Origin: Brachionus koreanus
Lineage: Eukaryota; Rotifera; Eurotatoria; Ploima; Brachionidae
DNA: 64,000 nucleotides
NCBI GenBank assembly: GCA_016987375.1
Contig: PJRA01000403.1
Location: 197,775-261,774, forward strand
Direction: 5' to 3'
Shown: positions 11,529 through 22,040 of the stretch, one piece after another
Layout of the letters: every line of letters begins with the position of its first letter
Position numbering within the stretch: position 1 is the first letter of the stretch
Translations under genes and position numbers: made by a program
The notes under the pieces: model-generated
What the model saw: the letters and a program-made list of their open reading frames with translations, nothing else
Told to the model about the DNA's origin: nothing
Database searches by the model: none

Positions 11529-11937
11529 NNNNNNNNNNNNNNNNNNNNNNNNNNNNNNNNNNNNNNNNNNNNNNNNNNNNNNNNNNNNNNNNNNNNNNNN
11601 NNNNNNNNNNNNNNNNNNNNNNNNNNNNNNNNNNNNNNNNNNNNNNNNNNNNNNNNNNNNNNNNNNNNNNNNNNNNNNNNNNNNNNNNNNNNNNNNNNNN
11701 NNNNNNNNNNNNNNNNNNNNNNNNNNNNNNNNNNNNNNNNNNNNNNNNNNNNNNNNNNNNNNNNNNNNNNNNNNNNNNNNNNNNNNNNNNNNNNNNNNNN
11801 NNNNNNNNNNNNNNNNNNNNNNNNNNNNNNNNNNNNNNNNNNNNNNNNNNNNNNNNNNNNNNNNNNNNNNNNNNNNNNNNNNNNNNNNNNNNNNNNNNNN
11901 NNNNNNNNNNNNNNNNNNNNNNNNNNNNNNNNNNNNN
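11529..11937. other. Assembly gap (N)
   Basis: There are 409 undetermined bases. The left border is a transposase fragment and the right border a dispersed 5S-like repeat, so the gap probably reflects repetitive sequence. Open frames across it are meaningless. Confidence 0.99.
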
Positions 11938-12020
11938 GTGCTAGATGTACTTCGGTGCATGGTCCAAAGACGTGTTTTAACTTGTGGTGCAGCATAATCG
12001 AACGAGGGAATACGGTGATT
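11938..12020 (-). repeat. 5S-rRNA-like repeat, copy 2 (truncated by gap)
   Basis: Read on the minus strand, these bases match 27058-27130 at roughly nine positions in ten. They carry CCTCGTTCGATTATGC, CACAAGTTAA and CTTTGGACCATGCACC. The first two recall the CTCGTCCGATC and GAAGTTAAGCA boxes of 5S rRNA, including its internal promoter. The copy runs into the N gap, so its end is missing. See the fuller copy at 27058. Confidence 0.45.
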
Positions 12021-12379
12021 ACAATTGTTATTCTAAAATTGATTTAATTTTTTAGATTGAATTTTGTAACTCATTTTTATTAATAAATTATGTACAAAAT
12101 TATCCGTTGCAAAAAAATAGCTCTAAATAATCAAATGTTAATTACATGAGAGAATTTCAAAATTATGATATGTTTATTTTAAAGAGATAACAAAAGAATA
12201 AATTTGTGAAATAATTCTGTGTTTTAAATTTTAATTGTCTTCTAAATTGAACAAAATTTCAAGTTTGCACAATTAACTGACTAAAATAAATTTTATCAAG
12301 ATTATAAAAAATTATCTTTTACTATTTAAATAATTTAAGATTTATAATTTGAAGTTAATTTCAAAATATAAATTTAAAA

Positions 12380-13288
12380 ATGTCGTATAGTGACACATAT
12401 CCGGTGCAACCAAATTCATTTTTAGCTAATTCAAACCAAAATACACCACCAACTGCTCCTTATTCTTATGACAAACCACCTTCATATCAAACCCCAGATT
12501 ATAATGTACAGAATAATAATTTAAGAGAACAACAATTTAGAGAAATTGTAATGAAATATGAAATTAGTCGTTTTTTTTCCGACAAACTTCAACTTTTAAA
12601 TATGTTCAAAATAGTTTTTGTATTTGATGATTCTGGATCGATGAATGCAACCTTGTCCGATTCGCCTTTAAATAGTGGATTATTAAAAGCTACTAGATGG
12701 GATGAATTGCAATATTTTTCAAAGATTTCTCTAGAAATAGCAAATATTTTCAATCAAAATGGCACTGATATCTACTTTTTAAATAGACCTATGGCTCGAA
12801 ACATTTATTCGAGCGATCAACTCTTACCTTACTTTCAAAATAAACCTTCTGGTTATACGCCAATTTCTAGAGTTTTAAGAACTGTTCTGAGTAATAATCA
12901 TCCAGATGAACTTGCAGAAAGAAAGTTGTTAATAATAATTGTTACCGATGGAGAACCGACCGACGACCATGGTCGAGTTGACACTCACACATTTAAAGAA
13001 GTACTGAAAAGTCGTAGTCAAACTACTTATACGACAATTGTGTCATGCACAGATGAAGACGAAACAATGAATTATTTGAATAATTGGGATAGAACTTTAC
13101 CAAGACTGGACGTGGTAGATGATTTCAGAAATGAGAAAATCGAGATATTGAGAACACAAGGCCGGGATTTTAAATTTTCATTTGGTGATTATGTTGTTAA
13201 ATCAATGATTGGCAGTATTGATCCAACAATGGACAATTTAGATGAAAGATTTGCTAGCTCAAACAAAGATTGCTGCACTGTTTTGTAA
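12380..13288 (+). CDS. PPxY - vWA domain - CaaX protein, copy 2
   Basis: Intronless 302-residue paralogue of the gene at 1683. A longer Pro/Tyr/Asn-rich N-terminus has a PPSY motif at residues 33-36. The vWA domain is almost identical to copy 1, with one residue changed (Tyr to His after TDGEPTDD) in the shared core, and the MIDAS residues are intact. The tail after the domain differs and ends NKDCCTVL. CTVL is a CaaX box with terminal Leu, the class usually geranylgeranylated, with an extra Cys before it and no polybasic run. The core DNA identity to copy 1 starts and ends abruptly (12596-13134), while the N-terminal codons are diverged, as expected from gene conversion between older duplicates. 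Likely cytosolic and membrane-tethered; partner unknown. Confidence 0.85.
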   Translation: MSYSDTYPVQPNSFLANSNQNTPPTAPYSYDKPPSYQTPDYNVQNNNLREQQFREIVMKYEISRFFSDKLQLLNMFKIVFVFDDSGSMNATLSDSPLNSGLLKATRWDELQYFSKISLEIANIFNQNGTDIYFLNRPMARNIYSSDQLLPYFQNKPSGYTPISRVLRTVLSNNHPDELAERKLLIIIVTDGEPTDDHGRVDTHTFKEVLKSRSQTTYTTIVSCTDEDETMNYLNNWDRTLPRLDVVDDFRNEKIEILRTQGRDFKFSFGDYVVKSMIGSIDPTMDNLDERFASSNKDCCTVL

Positions 13289-13479
13289 ATTAATTACAAT
13301 CTAAAATATTTTTTTTAAATTTTGTCAAATTTTAATTAAATCAAATAAAATTCAATTATTAAAATCATTTAAAATCATGTTTTATTAGAGCTAATATTTT
13401 TAAAATCTACTTGGAATGATAAGAAATTTTAAAATTAAAAACAATTTATTTTCTTTTAAATTCACAAAATTTAAAAAAT

Positions 13480-14898
13480 TCAGTTGTTGGAGCAATAGTC
13501 AATTAGATCATTTTTAGACAATCGTTTTTCCTTATTGATTTTGTCAATTAAAATTTCGAGTTTTTTTGAAAAGGCGACTTCTTGGTCTGAATTTTTTATA
13601 GCTTCATCAAATGCTCGTATCTATTAAACAAATATTCAAGTTAATTTATTATATCATTTTTTTTTATTAAATTTTCTTACGACGGCTGGAAAAAATTTTC
13701 CACTATACTTTTGATTTTCATTTGAAATTATGTTGAACATTTCGTCAGATAGTACAAAAGCATTGCTTATTTTTCCCATGTGACACAAGGCTATTATCTG
13801 GAAACAGATTTTTAAAAATTAGATAAATTTCTTCTAGAAATTTACCTCCAGGTTAAGCCTTAGATCAATACTAAATGAATATTTATGGACAAGCTCCAAA
13901 CCTAGACTTGGTTCATTCTTGATTATTTATTTAGTTAAAGCTAACTCTAAAAAATTTCACATACCTGATTGATACAGAGAAGAAATAATCGAGCAACTGC
14001 TCGTCTCCCAAGATTTGAATTAGTTTCATCTAGGATTTTATTCAAATACTTTAATTTATCGATGCCTTCAACCGAATTCTGAATATGAAAATTTCTAAAT
14101 TTTTCTTTAAAATCTAAATAAAGCTTACTATGCCAAGAAGGGCTTCGGCAACACTATCTAAATGATCAAAAGGTATTGTTTGTCGAAATTCTTCACTGGC
14201 TTTATTTGAAAAAGATATATTTTTTGAATAGCAATCAAGCTGGTACTCAAAAAGTTGAACTACTTTTTCATACTGTTTCAAACTCAACAATTTATTCATT
14301 ACTATCAACGAGGCAAAACTACCACTAACAAATTGAGAAAGATCTGGATCATAATAAAGATCTGTGGCCAGCTCAATTAAATCCAAGACATAAATTAATC
14401 GAGTTAGTTGAATAATTAAGCCGCGTATTTCATTTGGCGATAGCATACTTTTTTGTACAATTCTTTCAGATTAAAAAACTTTTTTAGAATTTCAAATTTT
14501 TTTGTTTTAGTTGAATTATAATATTTATTTAAAAATAAAAACCAACTTTTTAAGTAGATCTATTATTAATTTTACATCATTAATGGTTGAAGAGAGTCTC
14601 AAAAGTTTTTTTATATTAGCCACATTTATTTTAGCAGAAGGATTTTGAATTTGATATCGTACATTTTTTTCCAACGTGCCTTTAAATTTATATCTTAGAT
14701 TTAAAAAAAAAAGACAATATTCTCTTTTGTATTTTTAAACTTACCTTTTGTTTGGATATATTTTTCTTTAACTTTTCCTTGTTCTTCTCTGAATTTGTCT
14801 ATTCGCAAAAAGCGTTCGTCATAAATGAGTCGTGTCGAAGTAAAACCTAATTTGGATTTAAAGCTATGTCTTATTAATACTTTTAAAATTGAGTTCAT
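13480..14898 (-). CDS. PTCD2-like mitochondrial pentatricopeptide protein A
   Basis: Seven exons in compatible phase, roughly 14745-14898, 14544-14683, 14127-14470, 13978-14080, 13841-13912, 13681-13799 and 13480-13622. The N-terminus (MNSILKVLIRHSFKSKLGF) is basic and hydroxylated without acidic residues, like a mitochondrial presequence. The central exon has the helical pattern ELATDLYYDPDLSQFVSGSF followed by SLIVMNKLL..KQYEKVVQLFE. It matches the PTCD2 pentatricopeptide family arrangement (helix, short exposed turn, then a 'growing/Y..V' helix). PTCD2 acts on mitochondrial cytochrome b RNA in mammals; the same role here is only inferred. A diverged paralogue is transcribed away from it 178 bp upstream. 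Confidence 0.65.
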
Positions 14899-15076
14899 CC
14901 TTAATCGAACATTAAACCATTACTAAGAACCCAATTCTAATTAATCTATTTAAAATTCTATTTATGCATTACTCTCTCATTATTATTTCAAAAACTTCAT
15001 CACTTTAGTTTAGAATTTGCTTTTCTAATGTTAACATAGCAAATTTTAATGCTAATTTTTTGAATTTTTTTTCAAA
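14899..15076. promoter_or_regulatory. Bidirectional promoter interval between PTCD2-like paralogues
   Basis: Only 178 bp separate the start codons of two divergently transcribed paralogues, so both promoters must lie here or overlap the coding ends. No TATA box or other specific motif stands out in the A/T-rich sequence. Confidence 0.4.
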
Positions 15077-16451
15077 ATGCTTAAAAATATAATTTTAAAA
15101 CAAAACTATTTTGGAAATTCATGGAATAAAAGTATTTTTACCATTATTAAATTTTTGCTTGTAAGTTAAATAATTCTAGTTACTAGAAAATGGTTTTTTA
15201 CCGATTTTGAAACCAAAATAAACCGTTTTCGATTAATTAGATCTCAATACGAGTCTCTCAATAAAAATCTAGATGAGTCAAAGAAAAGTTTAAATCAAAT
15301 TTTGACGAATAATAATTCTTGTCCAAATTTGCTTTTTGAAAAGTTAAATCCAATTATTTATCTTGGTAAAACAGATGAAGACATTTCATTAATTTTAAAT
15401 TGCATAAAAAAGTAAAATTAATCCGAGTTTTTCTTATTTAATGGTCTCTTTTTAAAGACTGGACGAAGACAAAAAAAACGAGTATAAAATTCATGCAACA
15501 TTCATGCGTCTTTTGCATACCCTTAATAGAACAGATAAAGCTCTAGGTTGTTTTGAAAACGAAAAGTTAAGAGGAATATTTATGCAAGATCTTACATCGT
15601 CTATTATTGTTTTAGATAAACTCATTGAAGAAAAAAAATACAATGAGTCTATAGATTTTTTCAATAAATATTTAAAATCGTTGAACAGAATTCCGAGCAG
15701 CATTTTAAATGCGCTTACATTTGTTTTTACAAAAATTGTAATCAAAATTTTTAAATATAAAAAGAATTTTTCATAAAAAAATTTATTAGGACACAAAAGA
15801 TTCATATATTCAAATGAAAGAACTAGTGTCATTTGCTGATGGGAGGAAATTTTTTCTTAATCTAAATTCAATAGTTCAAATCTTTATGTTTGCAGTTAAA
15901 CAAGTAAAAATTAAAAAATTCCTTTATCTGAAAAATTTTGAAATTTAAATTTGTTTTTTTTTTTAGAATGATATTTTGTATGCACTTAACTTCTTGGCTA
16001 AAAGAGATAAAATAAATTCAAATGTCTATCACAATTTGCTTGTAAATCTCAGTTTGTTTTTTTTTTCTTTAAATTAAATAAAATTCTTAAGGCAATCGGC
16101 TATTCATCACTTAATCTTACGAATGAAGCAAAAGCACATTTAGATAAACTAATTGAGCAGTCAAACTCTTCAAAAGTTGTTTTCAAAACTACTGTAAAAT
16201 TAAAAAAGAAATTCTTTGATAAACTAGTTTTTAAATTTCTATTTCCGAAGCTAAATTATGTGAAAGATGCTTATAGACGATCAAATGAAAAAAAATTAAT
16301 TGAAAATATAGAAAAGATAGAAATTAAATTGACCGAAAAAAATGCAATCAACAATTTTGATATTGTCGAATATTATTCAAGATCAACTGAAGGCGTTTTT
16401 TCAAAAACAAAAAAAGAATATAAAAATGTTAATAAAAAATTTATAAATTAA
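15077..16451 (+). CDS. PTCD2-like mitochondrial pentatricopeptide protein B
   Basis: Six exons (15077-15131, 15180-15411, 15458-15737, 15790-15903, 15967-16041, 16092-16451) give 371 residues with all phases matching. The N-terminus is basic and Asn/Lys-rich, plausibly a mitochondrial targeting sequence. Exon 3 holds the most diagnostic part: MRLLHTLNRTDKALGCFENE, then LRGIFMQDLTSSIIVLDKLI and EEKKYNESIDFF. This corresponds to the 'LRGFF..D..SFNILMDML...YK' region of PTCD2. The C-terminal exon is Lys-rich. The first exon is the least certain; the chosen donor at 15132 is the only one that keeps frame with a normal-sized 48-bp intron. Confidence 0.65.
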
Positions 16452-16554
16452 GAATAAATCGAGCTTTTGAACATAAAAATAAATTTATTGAAAAATAATA
16501 AAAATTATACCTATATATATATATATAGATGATAGAGAACAATGAAAAATAAAA

Positions 16555-17976
16555 ATGATAATAAAACAAGTAGGAATTTTTCTTTTTATAGCTATTAAAA
16601 TGATAGTTGAAGGTATGACCCTAAAAAGGGATTTTGATGGGAAACATAGTCTAATTTCAAGTTTAAGTAAAACAGAAGAAAATGTGATAGATGAGTTATC
16701 AAAGATAGGCTTTTATAATAATGAGTTAGAAAAAATAAGAAAAATCATAAAAATTAAGAAATCCAAAATAAATAAATCAGAAAAAGATAAAGAAACAATA
16801 AACAAAATTATAGAAAATTTGAATGAAAAAAGTATAAAATTGATTAGGTATATTAAAGGAAATGGTGAAGATTATAAAATTTTTATCAATATGATTAATT
16901 TATTAAAAAAAGTTGGCATTGAGGAAATAACTGAAATCGATAAAATAATACATAAAAAATTAGACTATGAAAAACCCCTAAGACTTCTAAAAAGTCTATA
17001 TGAAATAGAAAAAAATGAATTGAGAGAAATAAAAAAATTAGTAAATGAAAATAAAATAACATGGAAAATATTATCGATTATTAAGTTTGTTAAAAATTTA
17101 AAAGAACTGGATAAACTATATATGACATTAAACGAAAATGAGGAATTAAAAAAATATCTCTCAAAACAAAAAGAAAATCAAAAATCGCAATTTATTCAGA
17201 GTGATGATATATCCAACGAAGAAGATGACACGCCAAGTAATAGAGAAATACTAAAAGCCTTTATCTCAATAAAGAATCTTCCCGATGACAAATTACATAT
17301 TATTAGTCAGCTTAAGGAACTAGGACTGTATGACTCAAATATCGAGCAGATAATTGGACATCTTAGAAAATTGTCCGGTAAAGACGTTCAGCAAATACTA
17401 AGAAATAAAAAAACTGATTCTTTTGATCAGACGTCGATAAATTCAGTTCAAGAATTGAAACAAATGAATAGCCATCAAATAAATATTTTTAAAAAGTTCC
17501 CTAATGCTTTAAAACGATTTAGTGCTTTTCTAAAATCAATTCAACTATTTAAATCGATGAAAGATACCGAAATTCAAAGCATATTAGCAGAACTATCTAC
17601 AAACAATGCAGAAGAGACTATAAAAGCCATTAAGATAAATGGAAAATCACTGTTTACAAGACTTGGGCAAAATAAACTCTCTCTTGAATTAAAGGAAATT
17701 ATCGAAATATTGAATGATATACCTGATGACCGAGTTGATGAATTTATTTCACTTTTGAATGAAAATAACTTTCTAAACAACATAGTGATTCCTTCGAATG
17801 GTTTTTATTTACACACAAAATCATTGGATTCACTTGATGATGTATATTCCAATTGCTTTTGCCCTAAACAAAAAAGGAATTTAGATCGATTACCCGCTTT
17901 TTTATCATTTTTTAAAGCTCTTTCTTTTACTGAGAAAAAATTTATTTTAAGTTCTTTTGAAAGATTGTTGTTTTAA
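16555..17976 (+). CDS. Secreted Lys/Glu-rich all-helical repeat protein
   Basis: Intronless 473-residue protein with a hydrophobic N-terminal signal (residues 4-20). The rest is predicted almost wholly helical. A degenerate repeat of about 45 residues is visible: ENVIDELSKIGFYNNELEKI (about 42-61) parallels KLHIISQLKELGLYDSNIEQ (about 244-263), each followed by a basic helix. The N-terminal half is extremely rich in Lys, Glu and Ile and in A at all codon positions. The C-terminal half has more normal composition. I do not recognise the family. A TATA-rich run (16507-16528) lies just upstream. It could be a secreted or extracellular-matrix protein. Confidence 0.65.
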   Translation: MIIKQVGIFLFIAIKMIVEGMTLKRDFDGKHSLISSLSKTEENVIDELSKIGFYNNELEKIRKIIKIKKSKINKSEKDKETINKIIENLNEKSIKLIRYIKGNGEDYKIFINMINLLKKVGIEEITEIDKIIHKKLDYEKPLRLLKSLYEIEKNELREIKKLVNENKITWKILSIIKFVKNLKELDKLYMTLNENEELKKYLSKQKENQKSQFIQSDDISNEEDDTPSNREILKAFISIKNLPDDKLHIISQLKELGLYDSNIEQIIGHLRKLSGKDVQQILRNKKTDSFDQTSINSVQELKQMNSHQINIFKKFPNALKRFSAFLKSIQLFKSMKDTEIQSILAELSTNNAEETIKAIKINGKSLFTRLGQNKLSLELKEIIEILNDIPDDRVDEFISLLNENNFLNNIVIPSNGFYLHTKSLDSLDDVYSNCFCPKQKRNLDRLPAFLSFFKALSFTEKKFILSSFERLLF

Positions 17977-18040
17977 AATTATTTATTTATTAAATAATAA
18001 TTTATTCATTCTGTTTTATTTTGAAAATTTATTTTTTCAA

Positions 18041-21000
18041 TTATTTTGTTGGAATATAAAACTCAATTTCTAGTTCTCTTTCCCGATCAATTACCCAAAA
18101 AATGTTGTTTGCTATTATTTCTATTGTTTGTGATCTCAAAATATTTCCTCCTCCTGCTGGTGTCGTGTCAAAAAAAATTAATACCTTTTACATTGATTTA
18201 TTTATTTTTTTGATTGTTTAATTTTATTTACCTCTTCTAGTAAAAATTGATTATCAAAACTCTCACATATATTTTTTATTGCTCTATTGAAAGCTCTTGT
18301 GTTTCCAAAACTTATTAAAATTTAATTTTATTTTCATCAAAAATTTTCTATTTAATATTTAAATTACAATCCTACTATTTTGTACCAATTTTCTCTAACG
18401 AAAGACCAAGCAACGTGTCGTCCAGAAGGATTTTTTCCTACAAAGCTTAGTACATTAAAAAAGTCTTGAGGTTTTATTCGACTATTTTCTTTCAATAATT
18501 CTTGAAGGTATCTTTAAAAAATTAAATTGCCTTTTTTAATATATCATTTTATTCTTACATATCTAAGATCCACAGAAGTCTACTATATGATAGTGACGAG
18601 ATAACTACTGCTCGTTCTTGTGGATCAACTGTACTTAAATATAGTTCATCAAGATTAAACCAGTCCCAGTAATCATAAGTATTTTGAATGTGATATTTGT
18701 AAGATGAACCTCTATAATTAGGTGGAATTCTAAAAATATTTTGCAATTTTTAAAATTTTCTTTTTAAAAATATTTAAAATTTTACGTGTTATTTCCTGCA
18801 TTATCAGTTGGATTATTGAAATAATCGATTGGAACAGATTTAAAGTATGTTGTTGCATTTTTTAAGCAGTCGCCGTCTTGTAGTCGACACAAAAATTCAA
18901 TCATACTTATTTTTAATAATCTTAATGTATGATTGCCTTCATCATTCCATATATCAACTTTTTCCGCTAATGGTTTCGCTAAACTTACTCCATACCTCTT
19001 TAATAAATAAATTATTCAAAATAAATTTCATTTTATTTTTCCTTTACTCTTAATGTATCAAAAACTGGTCTATGTTCTAAGATTTGGGACAATTTTTCCA
19101 TATGCCAGAAGAATACTCTCCATGGTACGTAATCTTCCTCATGACTCTCTAAATAACTTGATAAATAGGTTGCTGTTTTATATTTTAAGGATCCTTTAAA
19201 TGCTAAACTATAAGCCACATGTATTAAATTTGCCCTATCTCCAATTGAAAATGAATCTGGATGATTAATTAATGTATCAATAATATTCTGATAATCATTA
19301 GCGTCATAATTGTTTACATAAAAGCCGTTAAAGTCACGATTACACTTAACCCAATCGAATTTTTTAGCAAGCATTTTACTTCCTTTTTTGGCTCCTAAAT
19401 AAAAATTAAAATTTTCAACATTTCCATTCAACATTCCAGCTTTACATTGCAAATAAATTTTCCATGTATAACTAGGTTAAATTAATTAAATAATGAATAT
19501 TTTATTATTAAAAATATCTACTTAAATGGTGATGGCGTACTATCAATAAAGCTTTCATCATAAACAGTTAATAAAAATCTATCCTGTACAAATTCAACAA
19601 CTGTTTCACTCCCTTGATTGTCAATTCTAATATCAACTTCTGGATAATTAATCTGTAAAAGCCATGTGTTAATATATTCCTCTGCTGTGACATTTTCCAT
19701 CATCATTTCAGATGGCTAAAAAAAATATTAAATTAAGTTCAAAAAAACGAAAAAATAAGTACCATTGTAAGAGTGTTGTAAAATTCTGCGGCGACTCCCG
19801 TATCATTAGCCAAATTTTTTATATAATTCTATAAAAATTAACTTGGTTTAATTATTCTTGGGCCATAAAAATAAATTTATTACTCTTAAGCCATCTCTAA
19901 ACACAGTCTCTCCGACAGTTGATTCCAACATTCTCAAAACAGCACAGCCTTTGTCATAAGTAATAGAACTAAACAAACTACCAATATCTTCTGGATTAGA
20001 GATTTCTACAGATACAGAATGAGAACTTTCGTAACCATCATCGTACATAACTGGCACAAGAGTTGTTCCAATGAACTGATCCATCTAAATATGAAAATAA
20101 TTTTTTTTTTAAATTATTAAATTATTTTTAATTTTTACCAAATCAAGTTCAGGATAGACATTTTGCATTGATTTGTATTGCAAAAATGTTGCCATGGCTT
20201 CATTTAGCCATAAATCATCCCACCAAGCACAAGTTACTAAATTACCAAACCAAAAATGTGCTAACTCGTGAGCGATTATTCCAGCTACGGCTTGCTTTCG
20301 ATCCAAAGAATTCACTGTTTCGTTAAAGTAAAGAGCAGTTTCTCTAAAAATAATGCTTCCCCAATTTTCCATTGCACCAGCTGGATAATCAGGCAATGCA
20401 ATCAAATCTATCTTTGGTGGTATTGCATCATCGTTTCCAAAATAATCATCTTTAAAATATTTTGTTATCTTAAGAGTAACTTCGAGAGCAAAATTAACAA
20501 AATTGTTTTCAACTGCTGATTTTCTTCCATAAATACGAACCTCAGTGCCATCATCGAGATAATCAGATACGTATTTATAATCATCGGGAGTAATTATCCA
20601 TGCAGGTAAATATGATGGCATTGGAAAGGTTCGTGCAAATTTAGTAGTTATTCTGTCTCCATTTATTGTAGGCTCAGTCTTAAATCAAAATTGAACTTTA
20701 ATCAGTTTAAAAATCTTGTTTACTTACAGAATTAGGCCAATTTGATATGGCGATTGTATCTAAAGGATGCTCAACCGTAATGTCATAAGTTGCTTTGAAT
20801 TTTGGCTCATCAAAACAAGGACTAAAAACGTAAATTTTATTTTACAAAATTATTTATTTTATTTGATTTTAAATTTACTATGCTTTTCTTGCGTCAATTG
20901 GTTGAAAATTAGTTGCCAAGACAGTTCTAAAAAAAAATTTATTCTTAATTTCAAATTTTTTAGACATAATTACTTTGTAATGCCATCTTCATTATATCTT

Positions 21001-22040
21001 GATCTGTAAAATCCTACCAAATTAGAGACTGGTCCGAATTTACCACTAAACTCCATGCTAATAACATAATAATCCTTATTTAAAATATCATTTGTTACAA
21101 TTTCAAATCTTTGAAATGGTAATCTATTTGTTTTATTAATAGCTACATCGTCCCCATTTTCTTTTTTTAGGGATAAATTTGAAACTAATAAGTTTCTATC
21201 AACATGCAAAATGATTGAAGAAGTTTCTTCCAATATTTGTACATAAATTTTTACCGAGCCATTAAAATTTTCCTTTGAAGTGTCGGGCTGTGATGTCTTA
21301 GGCTCAAAATAAGCTCTAATAAGCAATTCATAATGAGTTGGCCTAGTTTTATTTGGTAATCTAACATCTTGTAAATCAATGGGAGTTGTTGTGGGTTTTG
21401 TTGGTTTTGATGAAGTATTTGGTAGAGTTCGATTTAAAGTGGTATATGCTGTTGAAGAAGATCTAGAAGTTGTCGATCTGGTTGTGGTCGAAGAAGATCT
21501 AGAAGTTGTCGATCTGGTTGTGGTCGAAGAAGATCTAGAAGTTGTCGATCTGGTTGTGGTCGAAGAAGATCTAGAAGTTGTCGATCTGGTTGTGGTCGAA
21601 GAAGATCTAGAAGTAGTGGAACTGGTAGTGGTCGAAGAAGTTCTAGAAGTTGTGGAACTGGTAGTGGTCGAAGAAGATCTAGAAGTTGTGGAACTGGTAG
21701 TGGTCGAAGAAGATCTAGAAGTTGTCGATCTGGTTGTGGTCGAAGAAGATCTAGAAGTAGTGGAACTGGTAGTGGTCGAAGAAGATCTAGAAGTTGTCGA
21801 TCTGGTTGTGGTCGAACTGGTAGAAGTTTGCGTAGTTGTAGTGGAAGTAGAAGGAGAAGTAGCTGTAGTAGTAGTAGTTGTAGTAGGAGTCGTTGGTGGA
21901 ATGCAATTATTTGGCCGACCGACTAATCCGGACATTAATCCGACAAAGAGAACAAGACCCAATCCCGAAACAGCTCCTCCGATCAAAACCGGCTTCGAGA
22001 GAGCCAAACTTTTTGTAGCAAATGTCTTAACTGCTATCAT
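18041..22040 (-). CDS. Type II membrane aminopeptidase N-like metallopeptidase (M1) with mucin stalk
   Basis: Thirteen exons reconstruct 1127 residues: 20974-22040, 20879-20926, 20728-20821, 20139-20678, 19884-20084, 19763-19828, 19522-19715, 19048-19471, 18786-18997, 18559-18729, 18368-18511, 18232-18310, 18041-18184. A membrane segment covers about residues 19-40, followed by a Thr/Ser stalk (about 50-210) built of 12-residue repeats, certainly a target for O-glycosylation in this setting. The peptidase domain has the exopeptidase motif GAMEN (504-508) and the zinc site HELAH (540-544) with the distal Glu at 563 in WLNEA. An ERAP1-like C-terminal helical domain follows. All catalytic residues are present, so it should remove N-terminal residues from extracellular peptides. 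APN-type specificity is inferred. Confidence 0.9.
21451..21822 (-). repeat. 36-bp coding tandem repeat (mucin stalk)
   Basis: About ten copies of a 36-bp unit encode the 12-residue pattern SSSTTT[RS]STTSR in the aminopeptidase stalk. Copies differ mainly by Arg/Ser codon swaps, and blocks of two variants alternate, indicating recent unequal exchange. Copy number is expected to vary between individuals. The opposite strand is also open by chance. Confidence 0.95.

Noticed and set aside
11465..12047. Several open frames of 149-173 codons on both strands
   Set aside because: They are almost entirely N bases of the assembly gap.
15132..15179. 26-bp intron using the strong donor GTAAGTT at about 15161
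   Set aside because: Too short for animal splicing and gives the wrong phase; a donor at 15132 with a 48-bp intron keeps the frame.
15491..15832. Minus-strand 113-codon frame
   Set aside because: It is antisense to exons of PTCD2-like gene B, whose frame continues over six spliced exons.
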